From Alterirhizorhabdus solaris (GTDB lineage Bacteria; Pseudomonadota; Alphaproteobacteria; Sphingomonadales; Sphingomonadaceae), in NCBI RefSeq assembly GCF_007785815.1, contig NZ_VNIM01000027.1:1-44326 (forward strand): DNA of 44,326 bases. Direction: 5' to 3'. Below, in pieces: positions 34,252 to 43,853 of the stretch. A model generated the notes under the pieces. The model had not been told where the DNA came from, made no database searches, and saw only the letters and a list, made by a program, of their open reading frames with translations. A program made the position numbers and the translations under genes. How positions within the stretch are numbered: the first letter of the stretch is position 1; the number at the start of each line of letters is the position of its first letter.

Positions 34252-35589
34252 ATGGCACGCAAGTATTTCGGCACCGACGGCATCCGCGGGCGCACCAACG
34301 AAAGCCCGATGACGGCGGGCATGGCGATGCGCGTGGGGCAGGCGGCCGGCGCGCATTTCGCCCGCGGCCAGCACCGCCACCGCGTCGTGATCGGCAAGGA
34401 CACGCGGCTGTCCGGCTACATGATGGAGTCCGCGCTGGTCGCCGGCTTCACCTCGGTCGGCATGGACGTGGTGATGGTGGGGCCGATGCCGACGCCCGCC
34501 GTCGCCATGCTCACCCGCTCGATGCGGGCCGATCTGGGCGTGATGATCTCGGCCAGCCACAACCCGTTTTCCGATAACGGCATCAAGCTGTTCGGGCCGG
34601 ACGGCTACAAGCTGTCGGATGCGGACGAGACCGCGATCGAGGGGCTGATCGAAGCCGGCCCGTCGCTGGTACCGGCCGAGGGCATCGGGCGCGCGCGCCG
34701 GGTGGAGGATGCGCGCGGGCGCTACATCCACGCGGTCAAATCCTCCTTCCCCGAGCATCTGACGCTGGACGGGCTGCGCGTGGTGATCGATTGCGCGCAC
34801 GGCGCCGCGTATCAGGTCGCGCCTGCCGCGCTGTGGGAGCTGGGGGCGGAGGTGATCTCGCTCGGCGTGTCGCCCAATGGCACCAACATCAACGATCATT
34901 GCGGATCGACCGACCCGGCCGCGCTGCAGGCCAAGGTGATCGAGGTGCGCGCCGACATCGGCATCGCGCTGGATGGCGACGCCGACCGGCTGATCCTGGT
35001 CGACGAAAAAGGCCGCATCGTCGACGGCGACCAGCTGATGGGGCTGATCGGTGCGTCGTGGGGCAGGCGCGGGCTGCTGCGCGGCGGCGGCATCGTGGCG
35101 ACGGTGATGTCGAACCTCGGGCTGGAGCGGTTCCTCGCCGGCGAGGGGCTGGCCCTGCGCCGCACGTCGGTCGGCGATCGCTACGTGGTGGAGGCGATGC
35201 GCGGCGACGGATACAATGTGGGCGGCGAACAGTCGGGCCACATCATCCTCTCCGATCACGGCACCACCGGCGACGGGCTGGTCGCCGCGTTGCAGGTGCT
35301 GGCCGAACTGGTGGAAAGCGGCCGGCGGGCGAGCGAGCTGCTGCACGTGTTCGATCCTCTGCCGCAGATCCTGAAGAACGTGCGCTTCGCCGGCGGCGCG
35401 CCGCTCGATCAGGAAAAGGTGAAGGCGGTGATCGCGGGCGCGGAAACGCAGCTGGACGGCACCGGCCGGCTGGTGATCCGCAAATCCGGCACCGAGCCGC
35501 TGATCCGCGTGATGGCCGAAGGCGAGGACCGTGCGCTGGTGGAGCAGGTGGTGGACGAGATCTGCGCGGCGGTGAAGGCGGCGGCGTGA
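34252..35589 (+). CDS. glmM: Phosphoglucosamine mutase
   Basis: Converts glucosamine-6-phosphate to glucosamine-1-phosphate for peptidoglycan and lipopolysaccharide precursors. The 445-residue product starts [14 protein letters not shown], carries the phosphoserine Ser102 in [14 protein letters not shown] and the metal loop DGDADRL, plus GEQSGHIIL and the C-terminal [15 protein letters not shown]. All features are as in E. coli GlmM. Its stop overlaps the thiD GTG start by four bases. Confidence 0.97.
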   Translation: MARKYFGTDGIRGRTNESPMTAGMAMRVGQAAGAHFARGQHRHRVVIGKDTRLSGYMMESALVAGFTSVGMDVVMVGPMPTPAVAMLTRSMRADLGVMISASHNPFSDNGIKLFGPDGYKLSDADETAIEGLIEAGPSLVPAEGIGRARRVEDARGRYIHAVKSSFPEHLTLDGLRVVIDCAHGAAYQVAPAALWELGAEVISLGVSPNGTNINDHCGSTDPAALQAKVIEVRADIGIALDGDADRLILVDEKGRIVDGDQLMGLIGASWGRRGLLRGGGIVATVMSNLGLERFLAGEGLALRRTSVGDRYVVEAMRGDGYNVGGEQSGHIILSDHGTTGDGLVAALQVLAELVESGRRASELLHVFDPLPQILKNVRFAGGAPLDQEKVKAVIAGAETQLDGTGRLVIRKSGTEPLIRVMAEGEDRALVEQVVDEICAAVKAAA

Positions 35590-36488
35590 CGGTGACGGTC
35601 CCCCGGGTTCTCGTCATCGCCGGCTCTGACTCGGGCGGTGGCGCGGGGATACAGGCCGATATCAAGACGGTGACGATGCTCGGCGGCCACGCGATGACCG
35701 CCGTCACCGCCATCACCGCGCAGAGCACCCTGGGCGTCACCGGCGTATGGCCGCTGCCGGTGGAGGCGGTGATCGCGCAGATCGACGCGGTGGTGTCCGA
35801 TCTCGGTGTGGATGCGGTGAAGATCGGGATGATCGGTTCCGCCGGGGTGGCCGAAGCCGTGGCCGAACGCCTGTCGGCACCCGATCTGGCGGCGGTGCCC
35901 GTGGTGTTCGATCCGGTGATGATCGCGACGAGCGGATCGGTGCTGGCCGAGGCGGGCACCATCGCGGCATTCGGCCGGCTGCTGGCGCGCGCGACCGTCT
36001 CCACGCCCAATCTGGACGAACTGGCCGCGCTGACGACCATGCCGGTATCGAACGAAGCGGAGATCGGCGAGGCGGCCGGTTGGCTGATCGGGCGCGGGGC
36101 CGGTGCGATCCTCGCCACCGGCGCGCGGCTGCCGGGCGGCTCGATCCCGTGGGATGAAGAGGGCGTGCGCCCTTCGCGGGCGACCGAGCCGATGTTGTTC
36201 GATCTGCTGTTTTCGCAGGCCGATGGCTTGCAGGAACGATGCTGGTCGGCCGAACGGATCGACACGATCCACGACCACGGCACCGGCTGCACGCTGGCCA
36301 GCGGCATCGCCACCGGTCTCGGGGCTGGTCTGTCGCTGCCCGACGCGATCGAGCGGGCACGTGCCTATGTGCGCGCCGCACTGATCGCGGCACCCGGCTA
36401 TGGCGCGGGGCACGGACCGATGGGGCACGGGCTGGGCGGGGTGCTGTTCGATGCCGCCATCATGTCGCCTGCGTCGGCGGAGCACTGA
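35586..36488 (+). CDS. thiD: Hydroxymethylpyrimidine/phosphomethylpyrimidine kinase
   Basis: Thiamine pathway kinase of 300 residues (E. coli ThiD is 266). It has [21 protein letters not shown], the substrate- and nucleotide-side signatures [12 protein letters not shown] and [13 protein letters not shown] (anion hole), and GHGPMGH near the end. Two differences from usual ThiD stand out: the motif usually read VLVKGGH is ILATGAR, and about 15 extra residues (near [14 protein letters not shown]) follow. It may therefore be a divergent ThiD or a relative with altered substrate. GTG start overlaps glmM. No TPP riboswitch is visible upstream. Confidence 0.8.
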   Translation: MTVTVPRVLVIAGSDSGGGAGIQADIKTVTMLGGHAMTAVTAITAQSTLGVTGVWPLPVEAVIAQIDAVVSDLGVDAVKIGMIGSAGVAEAVAERLSAPDLAAVPVVFDPVMIATSGSVLAEAGTIAAFGRLLARATVSTPNLDELAALTTMPVSNEAEIGEAAGWLIGRGAGAILATGARLPGGSIPWDEEGVRPSRATEPMLFDLLFSQADGLQERCWSAERIDTIHDHGTGCTLASGIATGLGAGLSLPDAIERARAYVRAALIAAPGYGAGHGPMGHGLGGVLFDAAIMSPASAEH

Positions 36489-36886
36489 CCCGATCGCTGC
36501 CGGCCTCGAGGCGGGGTGGCTCGTACGGAAACCGTCTGTCCGGTGAATGGCCGGTTGTCGTCGTCGGCGTCGGAAAGCCCGAGGCATCGACCCCGCCAAC
36601 GTCGACTGGCATCGGTGATCCACGCCCGTTCCTTCCGCAAGCCTGACGCGGCGTTCGGGTTTTCATTTTCATACTCCGGGAGAAGTCGACGGGCGGGCCA
36701 ACAGCGGAACGCTCCGTGTCTCGACGTCGCCCGGCACAAGGGTGGAGAGCCGGACCGATCGTGGCCGAGGCGACTTGGACAGGCTCAACGTCGCCAAGGG
36801 ACGAGCAGTCGCAGGCTATCGCCGCGCATCCGTGCCGCGCCACTCTCCGCACCTGCCCGGACGTATCTGATGGACCGCCATCTCTC
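36489..36886. other. Gene-free 398-base stretch between convergent thiD and phoK
   Basis: I find no convincing gene: the open frames here are short or continue from neighbouring shadows. GC is about 67% in two hand-counted 60-base rows (36541, 36601), lower than coding DNA around it. A weak hairpin (36643-36659) followed by TTTTCATTTTC could terminate thiD. No repeats or RNA fold were recognised. Confidence 0.6.
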
Positions 36887-38596
36887 TCAGCGGGCGACCG
36901 GCCCAGCGCCACCCCGCGCTGCCGGTGCCGCCGCAGGGGCGGCGACAGGCGAAGGGCACGCCCCGAACCCCGGACCGCCCAGCGGCAGGCAGCGGCCGTC
37001 GACATCGGCCGGCGGCGAGACACCCAGCACGGCGGCGAGGGTGGGGGCGATGTCCACCGTCTCCACCGGCAGGAAGCGGGTGTAGGCGGGGGCGTCCTTC
37101 CACCAGAACAGGATCGGCACGCGGCGATCGTAGTTCCACGGGCTGCCGTGCCCGGCGACATAGGCGCCGGGCCGTGCGGGCGACGACAGGTAGGGCTTCG
37201 GCGCGATCAGCAGGTCGCCCGATCGCCCGCGATAGGCGCTCTCGGCGAAACGCTCCCGCAGACTCAGCTCGTCGGCGGGCTTGCCGGCGGGGATCGGCGT
37301 GGCGAGCAGCTCGTCGAGGGTGAAGGCGCCGGCGATGTCCGGCTCCGCTGCCAGCGCGCGCTGTGCCGCCGCCAGCACGCGCGGGCGATCGGCCGTCGGC
37401 ACGCCGGGGGTCAAGGACAGTTCGTCGGCGCCGCCTTCCAGCGGGGCGGCCTTCAGGCCGGTCTCGGCCATCACCCTCGCGTTCACCCGCGCCACCATGG
37501 CGGGGGGATCGAGGCGGGCGGCGGGATAACCGTTCGCCGCCAGCCGCTCGGCGAAGTCGGAGCCGCCGTGATCGGCCGTCAGCGCGACCACATAGGGGAC
37601 GCCCAGCCTGTCGATCGCCTTCAACAGCGCGCCGATCGAGGCATCCAGCCGGTACATCTGCTCGCACATCTCCGGCCCGCGCGTGCCGTAGGCGTGGCCG
37701 ATGAAGTCAGTGGCGGAAAAGCTGACGGTCAGCAGGTCGGTCGCGGGGCCGCGGCCCAGCCGGTAATGATCGATCAGCGTCGCCGCCGCCGCCAGCGTCA
37801 GGTCGTCCGGGATCGGCGAGGCCGTGACGTTGCGAACGATATCGGCCGGCTTGTCCGAGACGCCCCAGTTCGCCGGGGGCAGGCGCGAGGCGAAGGTTTT
37901 GCCGCCCACGGTCCATTCGCTCGCCAGCGGGCGACATTCGGGGTGGGCGTAGGTCCATTTCGGCTTCTGCGTCCACACCTTCGCGTTGGCCGCGTTCAAC
38001 GCCGCCACCGGCGCCAGCGCGGCCGTGGCATCGCCGCCGGGCGCGATATAGGTGGTGAAGCCGTAGCCGGGGAACAGCCAGAACACGCCGTCCGGGCGGT
38101 GCCCCGCCATCGTGATCGCCCCACGATCCTTGCCCGAGACGGAGACGACGCGGCTTTGCGGGGACGCCGCCTTCAGCCATTCGCCCAGCGTATCGGCCAT
38201 CAGTCGCTTCGGCCCCACCGGCGGCGCCTTGGCATCGTGCGCCAGCACCACATCGGTATCGGACAGGCAGTAGACGGGCTTGCCGGTCGCCTCGTCGCGC
38301 ATGGTGTTGCCGACGATGCCGGTCTTGTTGGGGTGGCGGCCGGTCATCAGAGTGGAATGGCCGGGGCACGTCTCGGTCGCAGCATGGCTCTGGTAGCCGC
38401 TGGGGTAGGCGATGCCGCCCGACAGCCGCTTCAGCCCGCCGGTGAAGCGCGGGCGCCATGCCTCGAACAGGTTGGCGCTGAACTGATCGACCGAGATGGC
38501 GACGATCAGTTTCGGCGCTGCGGACGCGGCCGGCGGCGCGGCGGGGGCAATGGCGGGCAGGGCGGCGAGCAAGGCTGCCGGGAAAAGGCGCTTCAT
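36887..38596 (-). CDS. phoK: PhoK-like secreted alkaline phosphatase
   Basis: A 569-residue phosphatase of the alkaline phosphatase superfamily, matching the Sphingomonas PhoK/SPAP and PafA type. After a signal peptide (MKRLFPAALLAALPAIAPAAP), metal ligand Asp37 is in AISVDQFS; nucleophile Thr76 is in ATETCPGHST; the Lys-Arg pair that replaces the usual Arg is at 156 and 158 (SGKDRGAI); later metal ligands are in SATDFIGHAYG, TADHGGSD and AGHGSPWNYD. It releases phosphate from organic esters in the periplasm or outside. The tail from about residue 545 is Ala/Pro/Gly-rich. GGAG precedes ATG 38596. No full Pho box was found. Confidence 0.88.
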   Translation of the reverse strand: MKRLFPAALLAALPAIAPAAPPAASAAPKLIVAISVDQFSANLFEAWRPRFTGGLKRLSGGIAYPSGYQSHAATETCPGHSTLMTGRHPNKTGIVGNTMRDEATGKPVYCLSDTDVVLAHDAKAPPVGPKRLMADTLGEWLKAASPQSRVVSVSGKDRGAITMAGHRPDGVFWLFPGYGFTTYIAPGGDATAALAPVAALNAANAKVWTQKPKWTYAHPECRPLASEWTVGGKTFASRLPPANWGVSDKPADIVRNVTASPIPDDLTLAAAATLIDHYRLGRGPATDLLTVSFSATDFIGHAYGTRGPEMCEQMYRLDASIGALLKAIDRLGVPYVVALTADHGGSDFAERLAANGYPAARLDPPAMVARVNARVMAETGLKAAPLEGGADELSLTPGVPTADRPRVLAAAQRALAAEPDIAGAFTLDELLATPIPAGKPADELSLRERFAESAYRGRSGDLLIAPKPYLSSPARPGAYVAGHGSPWNYDRRVPILFWWKDAPAYTRFLPVETVDIAPTLAAVLGVSPPADVDGRCLPLGGPGFGACPSPVAAPAAAPAARGGAGPVAR

Positions 38597-38706
38597 GTCA
38601 TGTCTCCAGATCGGCCCGCGCTACCGCGCCGATGTGACAGGATCGCGACGCTTCGCCAAGCCGCCGGGGGGTTGCGCCGCACCGCCGCATCGCCAACAAG
38701 GGCGCC

Positions 38707-39258
38707 ATGAAGATCATCGGCCTTTCCGGCAGCCTGCGGCGCCATTCCTATAACAGCGGCCTGCTCCGCGCGGCGGCGGCGGCGATGCCCGAGGGCGCCG
38801 TGCTGGAGATCGCGACGATCCGCGGGATCCCGCTCTACGATGGCGATCTCGAGGAGGCGGAGGGCATTCCCGCCGCCGTGGCCGCGCTGAAGGACGCGAT
38901 CGCCGGGGCGGACGGCCTGCTGATCGCCACGCCGGAATATAATCACGGCATCCCCGGCGTGTTCAAGAACGCGCTCGACTGGGCATCGCGTCCGCCGGAA
39001 GATCAGGCGCGCGTGTTCGCCGGCAAACCGGTGGCGTTGATCGGGGCGACGCCCGGCGGCGGCGGCACCTTGCTGGGACAGACGAGCTGGCTGCCCACGC
39101 TGCGCTGGCTGGGCACCGACATGTGGAACGGCGGCAAGCTGATCGTGTCGGGCGCTACCAAGGCGTTCGATGGCGAGGGCAACCTCACCGACGCGGCGAT
39201 CACCGCACGGCTGACCCGCTTCCTCGCCGATTTCGTCGCGTCCATCGGTTCGCGCTGA
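38707..39258 (+). CDS. NADPH-dependent FMN reductase family protein
   Basis: A 183-residue flavodoxin-fold protein. GLSGSLRRHSYNSGLLRAA binds the FMN phosphate and TPEYNHGIPGVFKNALDWASRP is the family signature. Members reduce FMN, quinones, azo dyes or chromate; the specific role is open. Divergent from phoK (110-base gap) and 43 bases ahead of the GH130 gene on the same strand. Confidence 0.9.
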   Translation: MKIIGLSGSLRRHSYNSGLLRAAAAAMPEGAVLEIATIRGIPLYDGDLEEAEGIPAAVAALKDAIAGADGLLIATPEYNHGIPGVFKNALDWASRPPEDQARVFAGKPVALIGATPGGGGTLLGQTSWLPTLRWLGTDMWNGGKLIVSGATKAFDGEGNLTDAAITARLTRFLADFVASIGSR

Positions 39259-39301
39259 ACCGGAGGGCGACGGCCGGCGTTGGGGGCCGAACGAGGGAGC
39301 G

Positions 39302-40429
39302 ATGCCGATGCCGGACGGGCGGGACTATCTGATCTTCCGACCGGACGACGTGGACCTCGCGCGCTCGCCGCTGCGGGCCACGCTGGGCGCCGAGACCTAC
39401 GTGCTCGGCGCGTTCAACCCCGGCCTTGCTCGCCTGCCCAACGGCAACCTGCTGCTGATGGTGCGCGTGGCCGAGGCGCTGCGCGAGCCGGTGGCGCGCG
39501 GCCACGCCCGCGCGATCCGCTGGACGCCGGACGGCTATGTGGTGGACGCCCACCCGCTCGACCGCGTGACGATGACCGACCCGCGCCAGTTTGACGTGCG
39601 CGGCGGCAGCCATCGGCTGCTGGCGCTTACCTCGCTGTCGTGGCTGCTGCCGGTGGAGCTGGATGCGGAGGGTCGCGAGGTGGTGGCTGTGCATTACGAC
39701 CGCACGATCGCGCCCGCCGCCGAGCACCAGCATTACGGCATCGAGGATGCCCGCATGACCCGCATCGGCGACACGTGGTACATGACCGCCTGCGCCGTGT
39801 CGGCGGAGCGTCACTCGACCATCCTATACACCTCGACCGATGCGATGGCATGGACTTGCCACGGTATCGTGCTGGATCACCAGAACAAGGACATGATCCT
39901 GTTCGAGGGCAAGGTGGCCGGCCGCTTCATGGCGCTTACCCGACCGCTGGGCGAGCTGTATTTCGCGCCACCGCCGGGCAGCCCGTTCGTCGGCGGCCCC
40001 TCGATCAATCTGGCCGGATCGCCCGATGCGCTGCACTGGAAGCCGGACGATCACCCCTTCATCCGCCCCCGCGCCGGCTCTGCCGCCAACATGAAAGTGG
40101 GCGGCGGCAGTCAACCGATCCTGACCGACGCCGGCTGGCTGATGCTGTATCACGGGGTGGAGACGCGGGAGACGGTAGGGATCTACCGCACCTTCTGGGC
40201 ACTGCTCGACCGCGACGAACCCCATCGCATCCTCCGGCTTGAGGACGCAGACCCACTGATCGAGGCGGACCCGACGCTGACGGCGGACATCGCGCACCAG
40301 CTCTATCTGCCGACCGAGGTGGTGTTCACCACCGGCATCGCCGATGGCGGGGCGGATTATATCGTCGCCTCGGGCGAAGCCGATCTCGCCTGCCGCATCA
40401 CCCGCATCCCCAAGGCGCGCTTCGCATGA
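39302..40429 (+). CDS. GH130-family glycosidase/phosphorylase-like protein
   Basis: A 375-residue five-bladed beta-propeller protein without signal peptide. GAFNPGLARLPNGNLLLMVRV, YGIEDARMTRIGDTWYMT, DHQNKDMILFEGKVAGRFMALTRP and GWLMLYHGVE line up with GH130 enzymes, which phosphorolyse or hydrolyse beta-mannosides. The phosphate-binding residues that separate phosphorylases from hydrolases cannot be assigned by eye. GAGGGAG precedes ATG 39302. Its stop overlaps the GH13 start by four bases (ATGA), so the two are coupled. Confidence 0.83.
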   Translation: MPMPDGRDYLIFRPDDVDLARSPLRATLGAETYVLGAFNPGLARLPNGNLLLMVRVAEALREPVARGHARAIRWTPDGYVVDAHPLDRVTMTDPRQFDVRGGSHRLLALTSLSWLLPVELDAEGREVVAVHYDRTIAPAAEHQHYGIEDARMTRIGDTWYMTACAVSAERHSTILYTSTDAMAWTCHGIVLDHQNKDMILFEGKVAGRFMALTRPLGELYFAPPPGSPFVGGPSINLAGSPDALHWKPDDHPFIRPRAGSAANMKVGGGSQPILTDAGWLMLYHGVETRETVGIYRTFWALLDRDEPHRILRLEDADPLIEADPTLTADIAHQLYLPTEVVFTTGIADGGADYIVASGEADLACRITRIPKARFA

Positions 40430-42039
40430 CGGCGTGGTGGCAGGGGGCGGTCCTCTATCAGATCTACCCGCGTTCGTATCAGGACAGCGACGGCGACGGG
40501 ATCGGCGACCTGCGCGGCATCACCGCCCGGCTCGATCATCTGGTCAGCCTCGGCGTGGATGCGCTGTGGATTTCACCGATATTTCCGTCGCCTATGGCCG
40601 ACTTCGGTTACGACGTGGCAGACTATTGCGACGTCGATCCGAGCTTCGGCACGTTGACCGACCTCGACGCGCTGCTCGCCGCCGCCCATGCGCGGGGGCT
40701 GCGCGTGCTGCTCGATCTGGTGCCGAACCACAGTTCGGACCGGCACCCGTGGTTCACCGAAAGCCGTGGCTCGCGCGACAATCCGAAACGGGACTGGTAT
40801 ATCTGGCGCGATCCGGCGGCGGACGGTGGCCCGCCGAACAACTGGATCAGCGATTTCGGCGGTCCGGCGTGGGAGTATGACGCGGCGACCGGCCAGTATT
40901 ACAGCCACGCCTTCCTGAAGGAGCAGCCGGACCTGAACTGGCGCAACCCGGCGCTGGCGGCGGCGATGATGGACGTGCTGCGCTTCTGGTTCGATCGCGG
41001 GGTGGATGGCTTCCGTATCGACGTGCTGTGGCACATGGTGAAGGTGGCCGACTTCCGCGATAATCCCGAGAACCCTGACTATCGCCACGGCATGGGGGAG
41101 ATGCACCGCGTCCTCCAGACGCACTCGACCGACCAGCCCGAGGTCCATGCCATCGCCGCCGACATGCGCCGCATCGCCGACGCGACGGGGCACGAAAGCG
41201 GACGCGACCGGCTGCTGATCGGCGAGATCTATCTGCCCGTCCCGAAACTGATGGACTATTACGGCACGGCGGCGGCGCCGGGCGTGCACCTGCCGTTCAA
41301 TTTCCAGCTGATCGATGCCCCGTGGCGGGCGGATGGCCTGGCGGCGCGCATAACGACTTACGAGACGTCCCTGCCACCGGGCGGATGGCCCAACTGGGTG
41401 CTGGGCAACCATGACCGCCCCCGCGTGGCCGCCCGGCTTGGCGATCCCCAGGCGCGCATCGCGGCGATGCTGCTGCTCACCCTGCGGGGTACGCCGACGC
41501 TCTATTATGGCGACGAGATCGGGCTGGCGGACGTCACTATCCCCGCCGATGCGGTGCGCGATCCCCGCGAACTGCGCGAACCGGGCCTCGGCCTCGGTCG
41601 CGATCCGGTTCGGACACCGATGGCGTGGGATGCCGGCCCCCACGGCGGCTTTACCACCGGCGTGCCCTGGCTGCCGCTGCATACCGATGCCGCGACCCGC
41701 AACGTAGCGGTGCAGGCGGCCGATCCGTCCTCGATGCTGTCGCTGTACCGGGCGTTGCTCACGCTGCGTCGCACGCATCCGGCGTTGGCGACCGGCGCGA
41801 TCGAAGGGGTTTCGGGCGAGGACGACGTTCTCTACTATGAGCGGCAGGACGGCGGCGCACGGCTGATCGTGGCGCTAAACCTGTCGGCCGAGGCGCGTCG
41901 CGTCGCCCTTCCCGAGCATATCGCGATGCCGCGTCTGCTGCTGTCCACGGTGCCCGACTGGCGCACCGGCGGGGAAGAGGGCGACGGCCAGCCCCTGCTG
42001 CTGGCGCCCGACGGGGGCGTCATCCTGATCGACAAATAG
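40426..42039 (+). CDS. GH13 alpha-glucosidase (alpha-amylase family)
   Basis: A 537-residue cytoplasmic (beta/alpha)8 barrel enzyme: WWQGAVLYQIYPRSYQDSDGDGIGDL start, DLVPNHSSD, nucleophile Asp in GFRIDVLWH, acid/base Glu in LIGEIYLP, and the NHDRPR motif. QPDLNWRNP and the IDVLWH segment resemble oligosaccharide alpha-glucosidases (GH13_23/30 types), not starch-binding amylases. It probably hydrolyses or transglycosylates alpha-glucosides of small size. ATG overlaps the GH130 stop; the glycosyltransferase starts 9 bases downstream. Confidence 0.92.
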   Translation: MTAWWQGAVLYQIYPRSYQDSDGDGIGDLRGITARLDHLVSLGVDALWISPIFPSPMADFGYDVADYCDVDPSFGTLTDLDALLAAAHARGLRVLLDLVPNHSSDRHPWFTESRGSRDNPKRDWYIWRDPAADGGPPNNWISDFGGPAWEYDAATGQYYSHAFLKEQPDLNWRNPALAAAMMDVLRFWFDRGVDGFRIDVLWHMVKVADFRDNPENPDYRHGMGEMHRVLQTHSTDQPEVHAIAADMRRIADATGHESGRDRLLIGEIYLPVPKLMDYYGTAAAPGVHLPFNFQLIDAPWRADGLAARITTYETSLPPGGWPNWVLGNHDRPRVAARLGDPQARIAAMLLLTLRGTPTLYYGDEIGLADVTIPADAVRDPRELREPGLGLGRDPVRTPMAWDAGPHGGFTTGVPWLPLHTDAATRNVAVQAADPSSMLSLYRALLTLRRTHPALATGAIEGVSGEDDVLYYERQDGGARLIVALNLSAEARRVALPEHIAMPRLLLSTVPDWRTGGEEGDGQPLLLAPDGGVILIDK

Positions 42040-42048
42040 GACATACCC

Positions 42049-43056
42049 ATGCTTATCGCGATGCTGGCGCCGATCTCCTGGCCCACGCCCCCCCGCCACT
42101 ATGGCCCGTGGGAGCTGGTGACGAGCCTGCTGACCGAGGCACTGGTCGCGCGCGGGGTGGACGTGACGCTGTTCGCCACGCAGGATTCGATCACCGCCGG
42201 CACGCTGGCCGGGGTTGTGCCGGCCCCCTATTCCGAGGATCCGTCGATCGACGCGAAGGTGTGGGAATATGCCCACCTCGCCCATCTGTTCGAGCGTGCC
42301 GGCGAGTTCGACCTGATCCACAACCAGGCTGATTTCCCCGCCCACGCCTTCTCCGGGCTGGTCGACACACCGATGGTGACGACGATCCACGGCTTCGGCT
42401 CGGACCGCATCCTGCCGATGTACGCACCCTATCAGGATCGCGTGCATTATGTCGCGATCAGCGATTCAGATCGGCATCCGGCGCTGCGCTATGCCGCCAC
42501 CATCCACCACGGCATCCCGGCCGGGGATTTCGCCTTCGATCCCGTAGGAACCGACGACCTGCTGTTCTTCGGCCGGATCCACCCGGACAAGGGCGCCGCC
42601 GAGGCGATCGAGACAGCGGCGCGCACCGACCGTCGCCTGATGATGGCCGGTATCGTGCAGGACGAAGGCTATCACGAGCGGTGCGTCGCCCCAGCGATCG
42701 ACGGGGATCGCGTGGTCTATCGCGGGCCGGTGGGTGGGGCGGATCGGGTGGCCGCGCTGGGGCAGGCGGCGGCACTGCTCCACCTCATCAACTTCGACGA
42801 GCCGTTCGGCCTGTCCGTGGTCGAGGCGCTCGCCTCGGGCACGCCAGTGATCGCGACGCGGCGCGGTTCGATGCCGGAGCTGATCGATCACGGTGTCACG
42901 GGGTTTCTCGTCGACAATGTGGACGAGGCGGTGGCGGCGGTCGCGCGACTGGGCGAGATCGACCGTGCGGCGTGCCGTCAGGCGGTGCTCGATCGCTTCA
43001 CCGTCGAGCGGATGGCCGATCGCTACCTCGCGCTTTATAAAGAGATACTTGGCTAA
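42049..43056 (+). CDS. GT4-family glycosyltransferase
   Basis: A 335-residue GT-B fold protein. The N-terminal half has PPRHYGPWELVTSLLTEALVARG and FDLIHNQADFPAHAF; the C-terminal donor half has LLFFGRIHPDKGAAEAIE and the EX7E-type FDEPFGLSVVEALASGTPVI. It likely uses a nucleotide-sugar donor in the cytoplasm. Third gene of the GH130-GH13-GT4 set. Its TAA stop overlaps the stop of the convergent DUF72 gene. Confidence 0.9.
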   Translation: MLIAMLAPISWPTPPRHYGPWELVTSLLTEALVARGVDVTLFATQDSITAGTLAGVVPAPYSEDPSIDAKVWEYAHLAHLFERAGEFDLIHNQADFPAHAFSGLVDTPMVTTIHGFGSDRILPMYAPYQDRVHYVAISDSDRHPALRYAATIHHGIPAGDFAFDPVGTDDLLFFGRIHPDKGAAEAIETAARTDRRLMMAGIVQDEGYHERCVAPAIDGDRVVYRGPVGGADRVAALGQAAALLHLINFDEPFGLSVVEALASGTPVIATRRGSMPELIDHGVTGFLVDNVDEAVAAVARLGEIDRAACRQAVLDRFTVERMADRYLALYKEILG

Positions 43057-43853
43057 GCCTCTGTTTTGAGGATTTTCTGCAGGGCCATCGCGGCCGCCGG
43101 CGCGCGCACCTTCGCCCCGTTTATCACGAAGACGAAGACATCGCGCGGCGCGGCGTGGCCGGGGGGATCGGTGGCATAGGGCAGGCCGGCCGGGGCGGAC
43201 CCTGCCGCCCACGCCTGCGCCACCGAGGCCCAGCGATCGAGTGCCGCCGCGTCATAGCCGGTCGGTTCCTCCTCGCGGGCTTCTTCCAGCCGAGCGTAGA
43301 TGAAATCGCCCGACGGATCGGCGAGCGCGGGATAATCGGCATGGTCCGCGAACACGATCGCGACCCCCGCCGCCCGTGCCAGCCCCACGAAGACGGGATC
43401 CACGAAGCTCTCGTGCCGTACCTGCACCGCATGTCGCAGCCGCACGCCCCCGTGCGCGGCGGGCAGCAGCGCAAGAAAGGCGGCAAAATCATCGGCGTCG
43501 AACCGTTTGGTAGGCAGGAATTGCCACAGGATCGGGCCGAGCCGGTCGCCCAGTTCCACGATGCCCTGTCCGACGAACTTCGCGATCGACTCCCCGGCCT
43601 CGGCGAGCACCTTGCGCCCCGTAACGTAGCGTGATCCCTTCACCGCGAAGACGAAGCCATCGGGCGCCGCCTCGCCCCACCGGGCGAACGTCGCGGGCTT
43701 CTGCGATCCGTAATAGGTGGCGTTGATCTCGATCGCCGTCATGTGGGCGATCGCGAAGGCCATCTCCTTCGTCTTGGGCAGATCGGCGGGATAGAAGGTG
43801 CCGCGCCACGGCTCGTAGGTCCAGCCGCCGATACCGACCCTGATTGCGCTCAT
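43053..43853 (-). CDS. DUF72-family protein
   Basis: A 266-residue protein with the DUF72 (YecE-like) signature: IRVGIGGWTYEPWRGTFYP at the start, IEINATYYGSQKPATFARW, FAVKGSRYVTG, LGPILWQFLP, VRHESF and FVFVINGAKVRAPAAA near the end. It is predicted to adopt a TIM-barrel fold; function is unknown. It shares four bases (ATGA) with the upstream coiled-coil gene, suggesting one operon. Confidence 0.92.
   Translation of the reverse strand: MSAIRVGIGGWTYEPWRGTFYPADLPKTKEMAFAIAHMTAIEINATYYGSQKPATFARWGEAAPDGFVFAVKGSRYVTGRKVLAEAGESIAKFVGQGIVELGDRLGPILWQFLPTKRFDADDFAAFLALLPAAHGGVRLRHAVQVRHESFVDPVFVGLARAAGVAIVFADHADYPALADPSGDFIYARLEEAREEEPTGYDAAALDRWASVAQAWAAGSAPAGLPYATDPPGHAAPRDVFVFVINGAKVRAPAAAMALQKILKTEA

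Noticed and set aside
35400-35640. TPP riboswitch before thiD
   Set aside because: The upstream sequence is glmM coding DNA and shows no thi-box elements.
38597-38706. Pho box before phoK
   Set aside because: Only a single CTGTCAC half-site is visible on the minus strand; the second half at the required spacing is missing.
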